From Ga0077527 sp038106575 (GTDB lineage Bacteria > Pseudomonadota > Gammaproteobacteria > Burkholderiales > SG8-41), in the NCBI GenBank assembly GCA_038106575.1, contig JAYOED010000017.1, positions 1-43,126 of the forward strand: a DNA stretch of 43,126 nt, read 5' to 3'. Under the pieces are notes generated by a model. That model made no database searches and had not been told where the DNA came from. It saw nothing but the letters and a program-made list of their open reading frames with translations. The translations under genes were made by a program, and so were the position numbers. Positions 17,107 through 24,943 of this stretch are shown here, in pieces. Positions within the stretch are counted from its first letter, which is position 1. Each line of letters opens with the position of its first letter.

Positions 17107-17994
17107 TTGAACGTCGGATTCATCGGACTGGGCGTGATGGGACATCACATGGCGGGCCATCTGCTGCGCGGAGGCCACACCCTGCATGTCTACGCACGAC
17201 GCAGGGAAAGTGCCGCGCTGCTGGTCAAAGCGGGCGCGAAATTCCATGCCACGCCAGCGGCGCTGGCGAAAGACTGCGAGGTGGTGTTCACCATCGTCAC
17301 CGCAGCCAGCGATTTCGAGCAGGTTACGCTCGGCGCCGATGGCCTGATCCACGGACTCAAGACCGGCAGCGTGGTCGTCGATATGGAAACCATTTCACCG
17401 GCGGTCGCGCGCGACGTCGCGCAGCAGCTTGCGCAGAGAGGTATCGAGATGCTCGATGCGCCTGTCTCGGGCGGGCCGATGGGCGCGGAGCAGGGCACGC
17501 TGTCGATCATGGTCGGCGGCAAGTCCGAGGTGTTCGAGAGCGTCAAGCCGATGTTCTCCTGCATGGGCAAGACCATCACCCGCATGGGCGACATCGGTGC
17601 CGGTCAGGTCACCAAGGCCTGCAACCAGCTCGCGCTGCTGATGAACGCACAGGGTGTCGCCGAAGCGCTGCATCTTGCGCAGCGGCTTGGCGTCGATCCG
17701 GCCAAGGTGCGCGACGTGATGCTTGGCGGCATACCTGCCAGCCGCGTGCTGGAGGTGTTCGGTAAGCGCATGGTCGAGCACAATTTCGACAACGGCATCG
17801 ACACCCGGCTCTATCACAAGGATCTCGGCATCGTGCTTGACCTGGCGCACCAGATGAAAATCGCTTCACCGGGGGCTGCGCTGGTGATGCAGCAGATCAA
17901 TGCATTGATGGGTCAGGACAAGGGGCGTCAGGATCTGGCCTCGCTGATTACTGTGCTTAAAGACATGTCCGGCACCAAACCTGCGGGAAAATGA
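17107..17994 (+). CDS. Beta-hydroxyacid dehydrogenase (tartronate semialdehyde reductase/3-hydroxyisobutyrate dehydrogenase family)
   Basis: 295-residue NAD(P)-dependent enzyme of the GlxR/GarR/MmsB family. The only fitting start is TTG 17107, with GAGGAG at 17095-17100; an ATG at 17102 hits a stop after one codon. The N-terminal nucleotide-binding motif FIGLGVMGHHMAGHL, the substrate loop DAPVSGGPMGAEQGTL and the catalytic lysine in GAGQVTKACNQL are all present. Depending on substrate it reduces tartronate semialdehyde to glycerate or oxidises 3-hydroxyisobutyrate. The neighbouring glyoxylate-linked enzymes favour the former; mmsA 16 kb away would favour the latter. Confidence 0.86.
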   Translation: MNVGFIGLGVMGHHMAGHLLRGGHTLHVYARRRESAALLVKAGAKFHATPAALAKDCEVVFTIVTAASDFEQVTLGADGLIHGLKTGSVVVDMETISPAVARDVAQQLAQRGIEMLDAPVSGGPMGAEQGTLSIMVGGKSEVFESVKPMFSCMGKTITRMGDIGAGQVTKACNQLALLMNAQGVAEALHLAQRLGVDPAKVRDVMLGGIPASRVLEVFGKRMVEHNFDNGIDTRLYHKDLGIVLDLAHQMKIASPGAALVMQQINALMGQDKGRQDLASLITVLKDMSGTKPAGK

Positions 17995-17995
17995 C

Positions 17996-18973
17996 ATGAG
18001 TTTCACTCAGCCCGAACCGGTAACGCCGCGATTGACCCGCTCCGAACTGGTGGTGCCCGCCGTCAACCCGGCATTGTTCGAGAAGGCCGCCCGTTCTGCT
18101 GCCGATGTGGTGATTATCGAACTCGAGGATGCCGTCGCACCGGAAGACAAGCAGAAGGCGCGCAAAAATGCCGTAGCCGCGCTGAACGATGTCGACTGGG
18201 GCTGCAAGGTCATGGCAGTGCGCATCAACGGCCTTGACACCCATTACATGTACCGTGATGTGATCGACCTGGTTGAACAATGTCCGCGACTCGACATGCT
18301 GGTGGTTCCGAAGGTTGGCGTGCCCGCCGATCTCTATGCGCTGGACATGCTGGTGAGTCAGATCGAACTGGGGCAGGGCCGCGACAAACGAGTCGGTTTC
18401 GAGGCGCTGATCGAAACCGCCTTGGGACTGGCCAACGTAGAGGCCATCGCTCAATCAAGCCGTCGTCTCGAAGCGCTGGTGTTTGGCGCCGGAGATTTTG
18501 CCGCCTCGACACAGGCACGCACCACCCTGATCGGCGGACTGCACCCGGATTACGGTGTGCTGACCGACCGTGACGCGCAGGGTCGCCGCAAATTCCATCA
18601 GACCGACCCGTGGCATGCCGCACAGGTGCGTATGCTGGTGGCCTGCCGCGCCTGGGGGTTGCGGCCCATTGATGGTGCTTACGGCGACATCAAGGATCCC
18701 GACGGGTTTCTGGCTGCGTCGCGGCGCGTTGCTGCGCTGGGTTTTGATGGCAAGTGGGCCATACATCCCACCCAGGTCGAACCGGCCAATGCGGTATTCA
18801 GCCCTTCGCCTGAAGAAATTGCCAGGGCGCGACGTATCGTTGAGGCCATGGAACTGGCAGCGCGCGAGGGTAAGGGCGCGGTGCAGGTCGAAGGGCGACT
18901 GGTCGATCTCGCCAACATTCGCATGGCTCAGAACCTGCTACACAAGGCCGACGCGATCAGCGGCGGTGCGTGA
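17996..18973 (+). CDS. HpcH/HpaI-family lyase, L-malyl-CoA/beta-methylmalyl-CoA lyase type
   Basis: 325-residue TIM-barrel enzyme of the CitE/Mcl family, which cleaves malyl-CoA to acetyl-CoA and glyoxylate or catalyses the reverse and related reactions. Visible motifs are VVIIELEDAVAPEDK (near 38-52), the AVRING strand (near 75), FEALIETALGLANVEAIA with the metal-ligand glutamate (near 140) and VFGAGDFAAS with the metal aspartate (near 168). KWAIHPTQVEPAN lies near 250 and marks the Mcl rather than citrate-lyase branch. It begins 2 bases after the preceding dehydrogenase stop, so the two are coupled. It may also act as a malyl-CoA thioesterase, which cannot be excluded. Confidence 0.82.
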   Translation: MSFTQPEPVTPRLTRSELVVPAVNPALFEKAARSAADVVIIELEDAVAPEDKQKARKNAVAALNDVDWGCKVMAVRINGLDTHYMYRDVIDLVEQCPRLDMLVVPKVGVPADLYALDMLVSQIELGQGRDKRVGFEALIETALGLANVEAIAQSSRRLEALVFGAGDFAASTQARTTLIGGLHPDYGVLTDRDAQGRRKFHQTDPWHAAQVRMLVACRAWGLRPIDGAYGDIKDPDGFLAASRRVAALGFDGKWAIHPTQVEPANAVFSPSPEEIARARRIVEAMELAAREGKGAVQVEGRLVDLANIRMAQNLLHKADAISGGA

Positions 18974-19105
18974 CAGCGTATAAACCCTTGATTTCAGAAA
19001 GGTAGCGGCGCGGTGGCCGGGTGTGTCCGCAGAGGGTGAGTTTTTTGCCCATCCTGCTAAACTGGTTTTTCGGCCGGATGATCGGCCGCTCCTGAGGAGG
19101 AGATC

Positions 19106-19534
19106 ATGAAAACAGTGAAACAGCTGTTGCAGGCCAAGTGCGGAAGCGTGCTGTCAGTAGCGCCTGCATCCAGCGTCTTCGATGCGCTGAAACTGATGGC
19201 CGAAAAAAACGTCGGTGCGCTGCTGGTGATGAACGGCGAAAGTCTTCTGGGCATCATGTCCGAACGTGATTACGCGCGCAAGGTCATCTTGCTCGGCAAG
19301 TCCTCGCATGAGCTCACGGTAAGCGACATAATGTCAGACAAGGTGATTACCGTGACTCCGGCACAAACTGTCGACGAATGCATGGCTCTGATGAGCGAAA
19401 GCCGCATCCGTCATCTGCCGGTGGTCGATAATGGCCGCATCGCCGGCGTACTGTCGATCGGCGACCTGGTCAAGGAAGTGATCGCGATGCAGCAGGAAAC
19501 CATCAAGCAACTCGAGAGCTATATCAACAGCTGA
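19106..19534 (+). CDS. CBS-domain pair protein
   Basis: 142-residue cytosolic protein made of two CBS domains (about residues 8-62 and 75-130) and nothing else. It has the signatures GALLVMNGESLLGIMSERDYARKV and RHLPVVDNGRIAGVLSIGDLVK. Such stand-alone pairs usually bind adenosine nucleotides and sense energy state. The ATG has a strong GAGGAGGAG leader. A perfect 6-bp hairpin (CGGCCG at 19071-19076 and 19083-19088) sits just upstream in the leader. It appears monocistronic or paired with the next gene, 35 bases away. The partner protein is unknown. Confidence 0.88.
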   Translation: MKTVKQLLQAKCGSVLSVAPASSVFDALKLMAEKNVGALLVMNGESLLGIMSERDYARKVILLGKSSHELTVSDIMSDKVITVTPAQTVDECMALMSESRIRHLPVVDNGRIAGVLSIGDLVKEVIAMQQETIKQLESYINS

Positions 19535-19569
19535 CGCCGTCCGGCGTCGTTGGAACAAGGGGAAAATGC

Positions 19570-20319
19570 ATGCAATTCGGCGCCATCATCATTGGCGATG
19601 AGATACTGTCTGGCAAACGCCAGGATAAGCATATGGCCAAGGTAATCGCCACACTGGGTGAGCGCGGGCTGGAACTGTCTTGGGCACAATATCTCGGCGA
19701 TTCGCCGGATCTCATTGCGGGGACGCTCAAGCGCACGCTGGCTGGCGATGACGTGGTGTTCAGTTTCGGCGGCATAGGCGCCACGCCCGACGATCACACC
19801 CGGCAATGCGCAGCGCGCGCGGCTGGCGTGCCGCTCAGGCTACATCCCGAGGCTGAAGCCGAGATTCGCGGGCGCTTCCTCGATGACCCCAAGGGGGTGA
19901 CGCCACAGCGGCTAATGATGGGCGAGTTTCCCGAGGGTGCAGCCATCATCCCCAACCCGTACAACCGCATTCCGGGATTCACGTATCGCAACCACCATTT
20001 CCTTCCCGGATTCCCTGAAATGTCCTGGCCGATGATGGCTTGGGTGCTGGATAACCTGTACGCCGATGTGGTCGCGGCGCGCACCGTGGAAGCAGCCATC
20101 ATCGTGCGCGAGGCTGGCGAGAGCCAGTTGATCGAATTGATGAACGAGTGTCTGCGTACTTACCCGGCATTGAAGGTGTTCAGCCTGCCGCGGGTGACGC
20201 CCGAACGGCACATCGAACTCGGTGTGCGTGGAGAAGCATCGCAGGTACAGGAAGCCATCACCATGCTGCAGTCGGGTGTCAGCGGCCTTGGCTTTCCGTG
20301 GACACTGGCATCGGCCTGA
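19570..20319 (+). CDS. Molybdopterin-binding-domain protein (MoaB/Mog fold, CinA N-terminal-like)
   Basis: 249-residue protein. The first ~170 residues match the MoaB/MogA-like domain, with IIIGDEILSGKRQDKH at the N-terminus and VVFSFGGIGATPDDHTRQ near 65-85. The C-terminal ~80 residues resemble the following domain of CinA-type proteins. It lacks the CinA amidohydrolase domain, so it is the short form often annotated as competence/damage-inducible-like. No molybdenum-cofactor gene is nearby, and the real function is open. The gene ends 38 bases before a strong bidirectional terminator. Confidence 0.8.
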   Translation: MQFGAIIIGDEILSGKRQDKHMAKVIATLGERGLELSWAQYLGDSPDLIAGTLKRTLAGDDVVFSFGGIGATPDDHTRQCAARAAGVPLRLHPEAEAEIRGRFLDDPKGVTPQRLMMGEFPEGAAIIPNPYNRIPGFTYRNHHFLPGFPEMSWPMMAWVLDNLYADVVAARTVEAAIIVREAGESQLIELMNECLRTYPALKVFSLPRVTPERHIELGVRGEASQVQEAITMLQSGVSGLGFPWTLASA

Positions 20320-20357
20320 GTTACCCATCCAGCGCAGATATTTTGAATAGGCTCGAG

Positions 20358-20383
20358 AAAAAGCCCCCTTGCGGGGGCTTTTT
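20358..20383. terminator. Bidirectional rho-independent terminator
   Basis: A perfect 11-bp inverted repeat (AAAAAGCCCCC and GGGGGCTTTTT) with a four-base loop TTGC sits between the convergent MoaB-like gene and phasin gene. A-run on one side and T-run on the other make it functional in both directions. Confidence 0.95.
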
Positions 20384-20405
20384 ACTGGCAGCTTGAAACT
20401 GTAGC

Positions 20406-20951
20406 TTAAGCGGCCTTCTTCGACTTCTTGAGTGTGGCGGTCGCTTGAGTAGCGGCGGCTTCAAGGTTCGACTGGGTAGCTTGCGCGAACTGCTTGGCGA
20501 TTTTCGACAGGTTGTCGTAGGCTGCGTTGACGGCAGCGATGCCTGATTTCAGCGCGGCGACACCGACTTCCGAACCAGCCGGAGCATTCTTCACCAGCTT
20601 GTCGAGACCGGCAACGATTTCCTTGTTGAACTCGCCGACTTGCACTTCGACCAGCTTGGTAAATTCAACCTGGGTTTCGTTGGCGACGTCGTAGACGCTC
20701 TTGGCGTAGGCGGTCGCTTTTTCCAGCGACGGTTGCGCCAGGCTGTCTTTTAGCGCGGCCAGTTGCTGGAAGTCCTTGACGGAGGCGATGGCTTTCGCGC
20801 CTTCGAAGCTGTCGGCAAATGCGGTTTTCGCGGCCTTCAGCTGCAGGTCGATCATGCGCTCGGCGCCCTCGATTGCTAGGCCGGCGAAGCGCATTGCGGT
20901 TTCGAGGTTAGCTTTGTTCATTGCAATAATTTGTTCCGGAGTCTGATACAT
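20406..20951 (-). CDS. phaP: Phasin, polyhydroxyalkanoate granule-associated protein
   Basis: 181-residue helical protein of the phasin family that coats polyhydroxyalkanoate storage granules. It starts MYQTPEQIIAMNKANLETAMRFA and continues with amphipathic helix rich in Ala, Lys, Glu and Gln, without cysteine. It ends in an Ala/Thr/Lys tail (ATATLKKSKKAA). Length is typical. The leader has AAGGA before the ATG, and a near-consensus promoter with paired operator-like sites lies upstream, consistent with the strong regulated expression known for phasins. No PHA synthase lies in the window. Confidence 0.93.
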   Translation of the reverse strand: MYQTPEQIIAMNKANLETAMRFAGLAIEGAERMIDLQLKAAKTAFADSFEGAKAIASVKDFQQLAALKDSLAQPSLEKATAYAKSVYDVANETQVEFTKLVEVQVGEFNKEIVAGLDKLVKNAPAGSEVGVAALKSGIAAVNAAYDNLSKIAKQFAQATQSNLEAAATQATATLKKSKKAA

Positions 20952-21011
20952 TTAAATATCCTTTAAAAATAATTAGTTAATAAAATCTTTAAACTCTTGA
21001 GCGTCTTTTAT

Positions 21012-21094
21012 ATTGCGCCGCACAATTAGAATTATAAGGGTGGAAAAAGGCATGTCAAGGCTCTGGGCAAAATATTTATTGCGGCGCATCATTG
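21012..21094 (-). promoter_or_regulatory. Phasin promoter flanked by two copies of an operator-like motif
   Basis: On the minus strand TTGACA (21053-21058) and TATAAT (21031-21036) are exact consensus boxes 16 bases apart, giving a start near 21024. Read on the plus strand, ATTGCGCCGCACAAT (21012-21026) overlaps the predicted start. ATTGCGGCGCATCAT (21078-21092) lies upstream of the -35 box. The two agree at 12 of 15 positions, 66 bases apart. This looks like repressor control, possibly by a PhaR-type protein. Confidence 0.75.
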
Positions 21095-21227
21095 AAGTCG
21101 GCGGGCGCTGACTTTGACGCTGCCTCGGCCACCGGCTAGCATCAAAAATCGCTACCGAATCAATCACTTGAAATCATCGTTCGGTAGCCGTGAATAACTG
21201 ATAAATATATGTTTTTAAGAGGATTTT

Positions 21228-21566
21228 ATGCCAAGCCTGTTTAGCAAGATCATTGCCCGCGAGATTCCCGCCGACATCGTCTATGAGGACGAACATTGCC
21301 TTGCCTTCCGCGATATCAATCCCCACGCGCCAACACATTTGCTGCTGATTCCCAAACAGGAAATACCGCGACTGGCCGATGCCCAGCCCGGCGACCAGAC
21401 GCTGATGGGACATCTGCTGTTGGCTGCAGGCAAGGTGGCGCGGCAGCTCGGCGTCGGCGATGCTTTCCGCTTGGTGGTCAACAACGGCGCCGAAGCTGGG
21501 CAGACGGTGTTTCATCTCCATCTGCATATCCTTGCAGGCAGGCCTTTCAAATGGCCGCCAGGGTAA
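21228..21566 (+). CDS. HIT-family nucleotide-binding hydrolase
   Basis: 112-residue histidine-triad protein of the HinT type, a purine nucleoside phosphoramidase. It begins with the family-typical CLFCKI-like segment, here SLFSKIIAREIPADIVYEDE without the zinc cysteines. It ends with the catalytic triad VFHLHLHILAGR. The ATG has an AAGAGG leader. It is divergent from phasin across a 276-base gap and convergent with the histidine kinase, whose 3' end is 6 bases away. Confidence 0.93.
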   Translation: MPSLFSKIIAREIPADIVYEDEHCLAFRDINPHAPTHLLLIPKQEIPRLADAQPGDQTLMGHLLLAAGKVARQLGVGDAFRLVVNNGAEAGQTVFHLHLHILAGRPFKWPPG

Positions 21567-21572
21567 CGCGCG

Positions 21573-23153
21573 TCAGTCGACGATCAGCGTAGGTATCGAC
21601 ACGCTGAACCGCACGCCGCTGCCGTCGGCGAGGTTCTCCGCGCTGGCTCGGCCGTGGTGGAATTCGGCGATCAGCCGCACGATGTAGAGGCCCAGCCCGA
21701 GATGGATGTCGGCGCCGGAGGTATCGCGCGCCGACTGCATGGATTCGAATAGCCGCAGCTGTTGCGGCAGCCGCGGCCCGCGGTTGGTCACCGTCAGAAC
21801 CGCTGCGGTGTCGCGCAGCGCAAGCGCGATTTCCGCGGCCGATCCGGGCTCAGCAAAATCCACCGCGTTGGCAGCAAGCTTGTCAAGCATCTGGGCGTAG
21901 AGGTCGGGGGCGCCGCTGATCGTGACCGGCTGCCGCGGCAGCTGCGCTTCGAAGCGGCACTGCGGATAGGCGGTGACGTAACCGGCGACGCAACCTGAAA
22001 CTACTGAGGCGGCGTCGAAACGCTCGCGTTCGGTGCTGCGCACCGCCTGCTCCAGACGCGAGGCTTCGGCCATCCGCGTCAGCGCGCTATCCAGCCGCTG
22101 CAGCCCGCCCTCGGCGCGTTCGAGATAAACCTTTGCATCCTCAGGCAGTGATTTCAAGCGTAGGTTGTCGAGCGAGGAGCGCACCACCGCGATCGGCGTG
22201 CGTAGTTCATGCGCCAGGCGCCGCGCCAGCGCTTCGAGATAGGCGTTGTAGTCGGCAATGCGGTTGAGCGCCAGCGAGAAGCTGCGCGACAGGTCGCCGA
22301 TTTCGTCGCGCGCGTGTTCGGCAGTGACCAGCGCGCGCACATGGCCGCGTGAATCGATCGCCTGTTCGGCTTCGTCGCGCAACCGGAGCAGGCGGGTGGA
22401 GATGCGCGAGGCGAACGCCAGGAGCACTAACGCCGCGGTGACAAGGACGATCAGCGTCATCGCGATCAGGCGTTCAATGGCGCGGTCGCGGAAGGATACC
22501 GTCGCCGCAGTGCTTTCCTCGACGATGGCGACGCCGGCGATGATTTCGCCAATCCATACCGGGTGGGTCACTGTGACGATGGGTGCGCTGCCGCCGGGGC
22601 CCGGCCTGCGCCTCAGCGCAGATACTCCATCGAGCGCACCCTCGACTTCGGGTCCGCCGAACACCACGTTGTCGGGGATGAATTCCTCGGCGGGCAGGCC
22701 GGACGCATCTAGCCCGTGAGCAAGTAGTGGCCGCAGTGCGGCTCGCACCCCGCGTTCGATGAGGCCGAAGGTGGTATCCGCGGATTCCGGCGGGCTGCCG
22801 GCAATGTCGCCGGCGGTGGCAATCAGCTGGAGGCGGTTGTCGACGACCCAGATGCGCAGTCCGGTACGGGCAATGGCGGTGACCAGAGCGCGCACCTCGG
22901 CGCGGGCGGCCTCGCCGTCGGGAGAATCCTCGCGCAGCGTCGCCAGCCGCGGCCGGTCGTGCAGCGCGGCTGCCACCGCACGCGCCGCGCCCATTAGCTG
23001 GCGTTCCTGCTGCTCGCGCAGCAGCCGTTCCGTGGCCTGGATGTAGGAATAGCCAGACCACGGAATGACCAGCAGCAGCAACGCGACCAGCACCAGCTTG
23101 CCGCGCAGTCCGGGCGAGGGCAGCCCTCCCTTTTTCAGATATCTGCTTTCCAC
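21573..23153 (-). CDS. Sensor histidine kinase, dedicated-sortase-system-like
   Basis: 526-residue inner-membrane kinase. The N-terminal helix (about 18-38, LVLVALLLLVIPWSGYSYI) precedes a periplasmic sensor (about 40-225). A second helix, a HAMP-like segment (about 255-305) and the H-box AHELRTPIAVVRSSLDN (near 320) follow. The N-box DKLAANAVDFAE and the G-box LGLGLYIV complete the ATPase. Overall layout and N-terminus recall the histidine kinases paired with dedicated sortases in proteobacteria. The start lies inside the end of the regulator gene (19-base overlap), so the pair is translationally coupled. The signal is unknown and no sortase or target is in the window. Confidence 0.87.
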   Translation of the reverse strand: MESRYLKKGGLPSPGLRGKLVLVALLLLVIPWSGYSYIQATERLLREQQERQLMGAARAVAAALHDRPRLATLREDSPDGEAARAEVRALVTAIARTGLRIWVVDNRLQLIATAGDIAGSPPESADTTFGLIERGVRAALRPLLAHGLDASGLPAEEFIPDNVVFGGPEVEGALDGVSALRRRPGPGGSAPIVTVTHPVWIGEIIAGVAIVEESTAATVSFRDRAIERLIAMTLIVLVTAALVLLAFASRISTRLLRLRDEAEQAIDSRGHVRALVTAEHARDEIGDLSRSFSLALNRIADYNAYLEALARRLAHELRTPIAVVRSSLDNLRLKSLPEDAKVYLERAEGGLQRLDSALTRMAEASRLEQAVRSTERERFDAASVVSGCVAGYVTAYPQCRFEAQLPRQPVTISGAPDLYAQMLDKLAANAVDFAEPGSAAEIALALRDTAAVLTVTNRGPRLPQQLRLFESMQSARDTSGADIHLGLGLYIVRLIAEFHHGRASAENLADGSGVRFSVSIPTLIVD

Positions 23154-23830
23154 CGGTAGCCCATGCCGTAAACCGTGTCGATGCGATCGAACCTGGAATC
23201 GACCGCGGTGAACTTGCGGCGCATGCGCTTGATGTGCGAAGTGATGGTGCTGTCGTCGACGACGATGTGCGCCTCCGCCATCAGCTGTTCGCGGTTCTTG
23301 ACGTGGCCGGGGTGTTTTGCCAGTGCATGCACCAGCCAGAATTCAGTCAGCGTCAGCTCAACCGGCAGCCCATGCCATGTCACGGTGAAGCGCTTGCGGT
23401 CGATCGCCAGCGCGCCGCGTTCAAGCGAATCTTCCTTCGCATCAGCGCCGCCGGCTACACCAGTCCGGCGGAACAGCGCAGCGATGCGTGCAAGCAGGTG
23501 GGACAGGCTCACGCTCTTGGTCACGTAGTCGTCGGCGCCTAGGCGCAGGCCCGACACCATATCGAACTCGCTGTCGCGCGCGGTCAGGAAGATGATCGGC
23601 AGCGTTGCCGAACGGCTGCGCAGGTCGCGGCACAGCGCGAATCCGGCGTCCGGATCACCGCCCAGCCCGATGTCAAGCAGCACCAGGTCGGGGAGCTTAG
23701 CCTCCAGGCCTGCCATGGCTTTGAAGCGGTCGGGATAGAGCTTTACCGCGTAGCCGTGCGCGGCCAGCGCGTCGGCGTAATTGGCGCCGATGGCGGGGTC
23801 GTCCTCGATGATGGCGATGCGTTGCGGCAT
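23135..23830 (-). CDS. OmpR-type response regulator, dedicated-sortase-system-like
   Basis: 231-residue DNA-binding regulator. The receiver domain (about 1-120) has the acidic pocket IIEDD, the phospho-acceptor aspartate at about residue 53 in LVLLDIGLGG and the lysine in DDYVTKS. The winged-helix output domain (about 135-228) has ELTLTEFWLVHALAKHPGHV and ends DTVYGMGYRWKADI. It closely resembles regulators annotated with dedicated sortases. It is cotranscribed with the overlapping sensor kinase. The upstream gap to the next gene is 169 bases with no obvious operator. Confidence 0.9.
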   Translation of the reverse strand: MPQRIAIIEDDPAIGANYADALAAHGYAVKLYPDRFKAMAGLEAKLPDLVLLDIGLGGDPDAGFALCRDLRSRSATLPIIFLTARDSEFDMVSGLRLGADDYVTKSVSLSHLLARIAALFRRTGVAGGADAKEDSLERGALAIDRKRFTVTWHGLPVELTLTEFWLVHALAKHPGHVKNREQLMAEAHIVVDDSTITSHIKRMRRKFTAVDSRFDRIDTVYGMGYRWKADI

Positions 23831-23999
23831 AGTGGGTTTCGCGTGGTCCGACTATACCGCAGCCGTGCGCTGCGGCGGCCGTTGCCACTGGTTTGCCACA
23901 ATTCATCGGCGCATTGCCATCAACGGGCCCTGCGCTGCCATCCTGCCTTGCTGAAATGACCCTGCCCGATCGAGTGCGACTTTTAGAGGAGAAACGGCA

Positions 24000-24158
24000 A
24001 TGAACGCATCCCCAAACGCAACGGTGATACGCACTGTAACTACCCGCCAGATCATTCGTGATTTCTGTGGCTGGATCGCACGTGCGGTGATGGCTGGCGT
24101 ACTGATTGGCCTGATCTGCGCGGCAGCTGTGGCGCTATTGGCCTCCTTCGGTGCCTGA
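24000..24158 (+). CDS. Small single-helix membrane protein, unrecognised
   Basis: A 52-residue frame starts at ATG 24000, eight bases after AGAGGAG. The first ~24 residues are polar (MNASPNATVIRTV then TTRQIIRDFCGW). They are followed by one hydrophobic helix, VMAGVLIGLICAAAVALLASF. The good leader and clear helix support expression; no family is recognised. It is divergent from the response regulator and could belong to its regulon or be a remnant at the edge of the decayed region that follows. Confidence 0.45.
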   Translation: MNASPNATVIRTVTTRQIIRDFCGWIARAVMAGVLIGLICAAAVALLASFGA

Positions 24159-24461
24159 ACGTGCAGGGCGCTGCGGGCCGGTGGCTGGTGCAGGGCTGTG
24201 AGAAAAAAAGACAGGCGAGCGCGTTGTGAGCTTAGCGAACAGGCGTAAACGCACCCAGGTGTTTGAAGAAGTGAGCGATTGATAATCGATGAACTCATTC
24301 AGACGCATGGTTGTTGGATTCTGCAGTCCTTTCAGCGTGAGCGAACCCCAGGATTCTCTCCCCCGACATCACGACGTGGCACTGCGCAAGCAGTGCCGGT
24401 CATCAGCTTCTGGCCCACAGCGCCTTGAACGCCATCTCGGACCACAACAACAGGATCTAAC
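24159..24461. other. Intergenic stretch of about 300 bases without a convincing gene
   Basis: Every frame is broken by stops. Around 24330-24460 translations in two plus-strand frames give pieces such as PGFSPPTSRR and AHSALNAISDHNNR that could be frameshifted remnants of the upstream part of the CreD-like pseudogene. No promoter, RNA gene or repeat was found. Confidence 0.5.
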
Positions 24462-24884
24462 ATGACCGTCCGCCTGATTGCCATCGGAGTTGTGCGCGGT
24501 ATCGACGTCCATCCCATGCACTTCTTCTTCCTCGCCGCCGCGTTTTTCTCCTCCTACCTGCTGTTTGCGAACCTGGCCGACCAAGTCAGCATCCATCTCG
24601 CATTCGGCACGGCCGCGGCAACCTCGCTGTTCCTGACCCTCACCTACCTGCGCGCGGCGATCGGCGGCCGCTACGCATTCCTTGCCGCAGGTGCAGCGTA
24701 GTTGCTTTATCTGGTGCTGTTTTCGTAAGCGTTTTTCTTGAAGGGCCTCACCGGCCTCGCAGCGACCGTCTGCGCTATCGTCACGCTGTTCGCGCTGATG
24801 CAGCTCAATGCGCCGGTGAACTGGCGCGAGGTGTTTGCGGCAAAAGCCGCGGACAAATCAGGCAATCGAGTGATGCAGACCTGA
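24462..24884 (+). pseudogene. Decayed CreD-like inner-membrane protein, C-terminal fragment
   Basis: One reading frame gives the C-terminal membrane part of a CreD-family protein: MTVRLIAIGVVRGIDVHPMH, then FFFLAAAFFSSYLLFANLAD and further helices. It is interrupted by in-frame TAG (24699) and TAA (24726). Homologous-looking sequence continues on both sides of the stops (LLYLVLFS, then AFFLKGLTGLAATVCAIVTL and APVNWREVF) to a TGA at 24882. CreD proteins are normally over 300 residues, and most of the N-terminal periplasmic part is absent or frameshifted upstream. No creBC genes are near. Family assignment rests on helix spacing and on the H-P-x-H and V-N-W patterns. Confidence 0.65.
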
Positions 24885-24943
24885 AAGGAGGTGATCTTCA
24901 GCAGTGGCACGGGGTCGCCGGGAAACTGGCGGCACCGTGTTAT

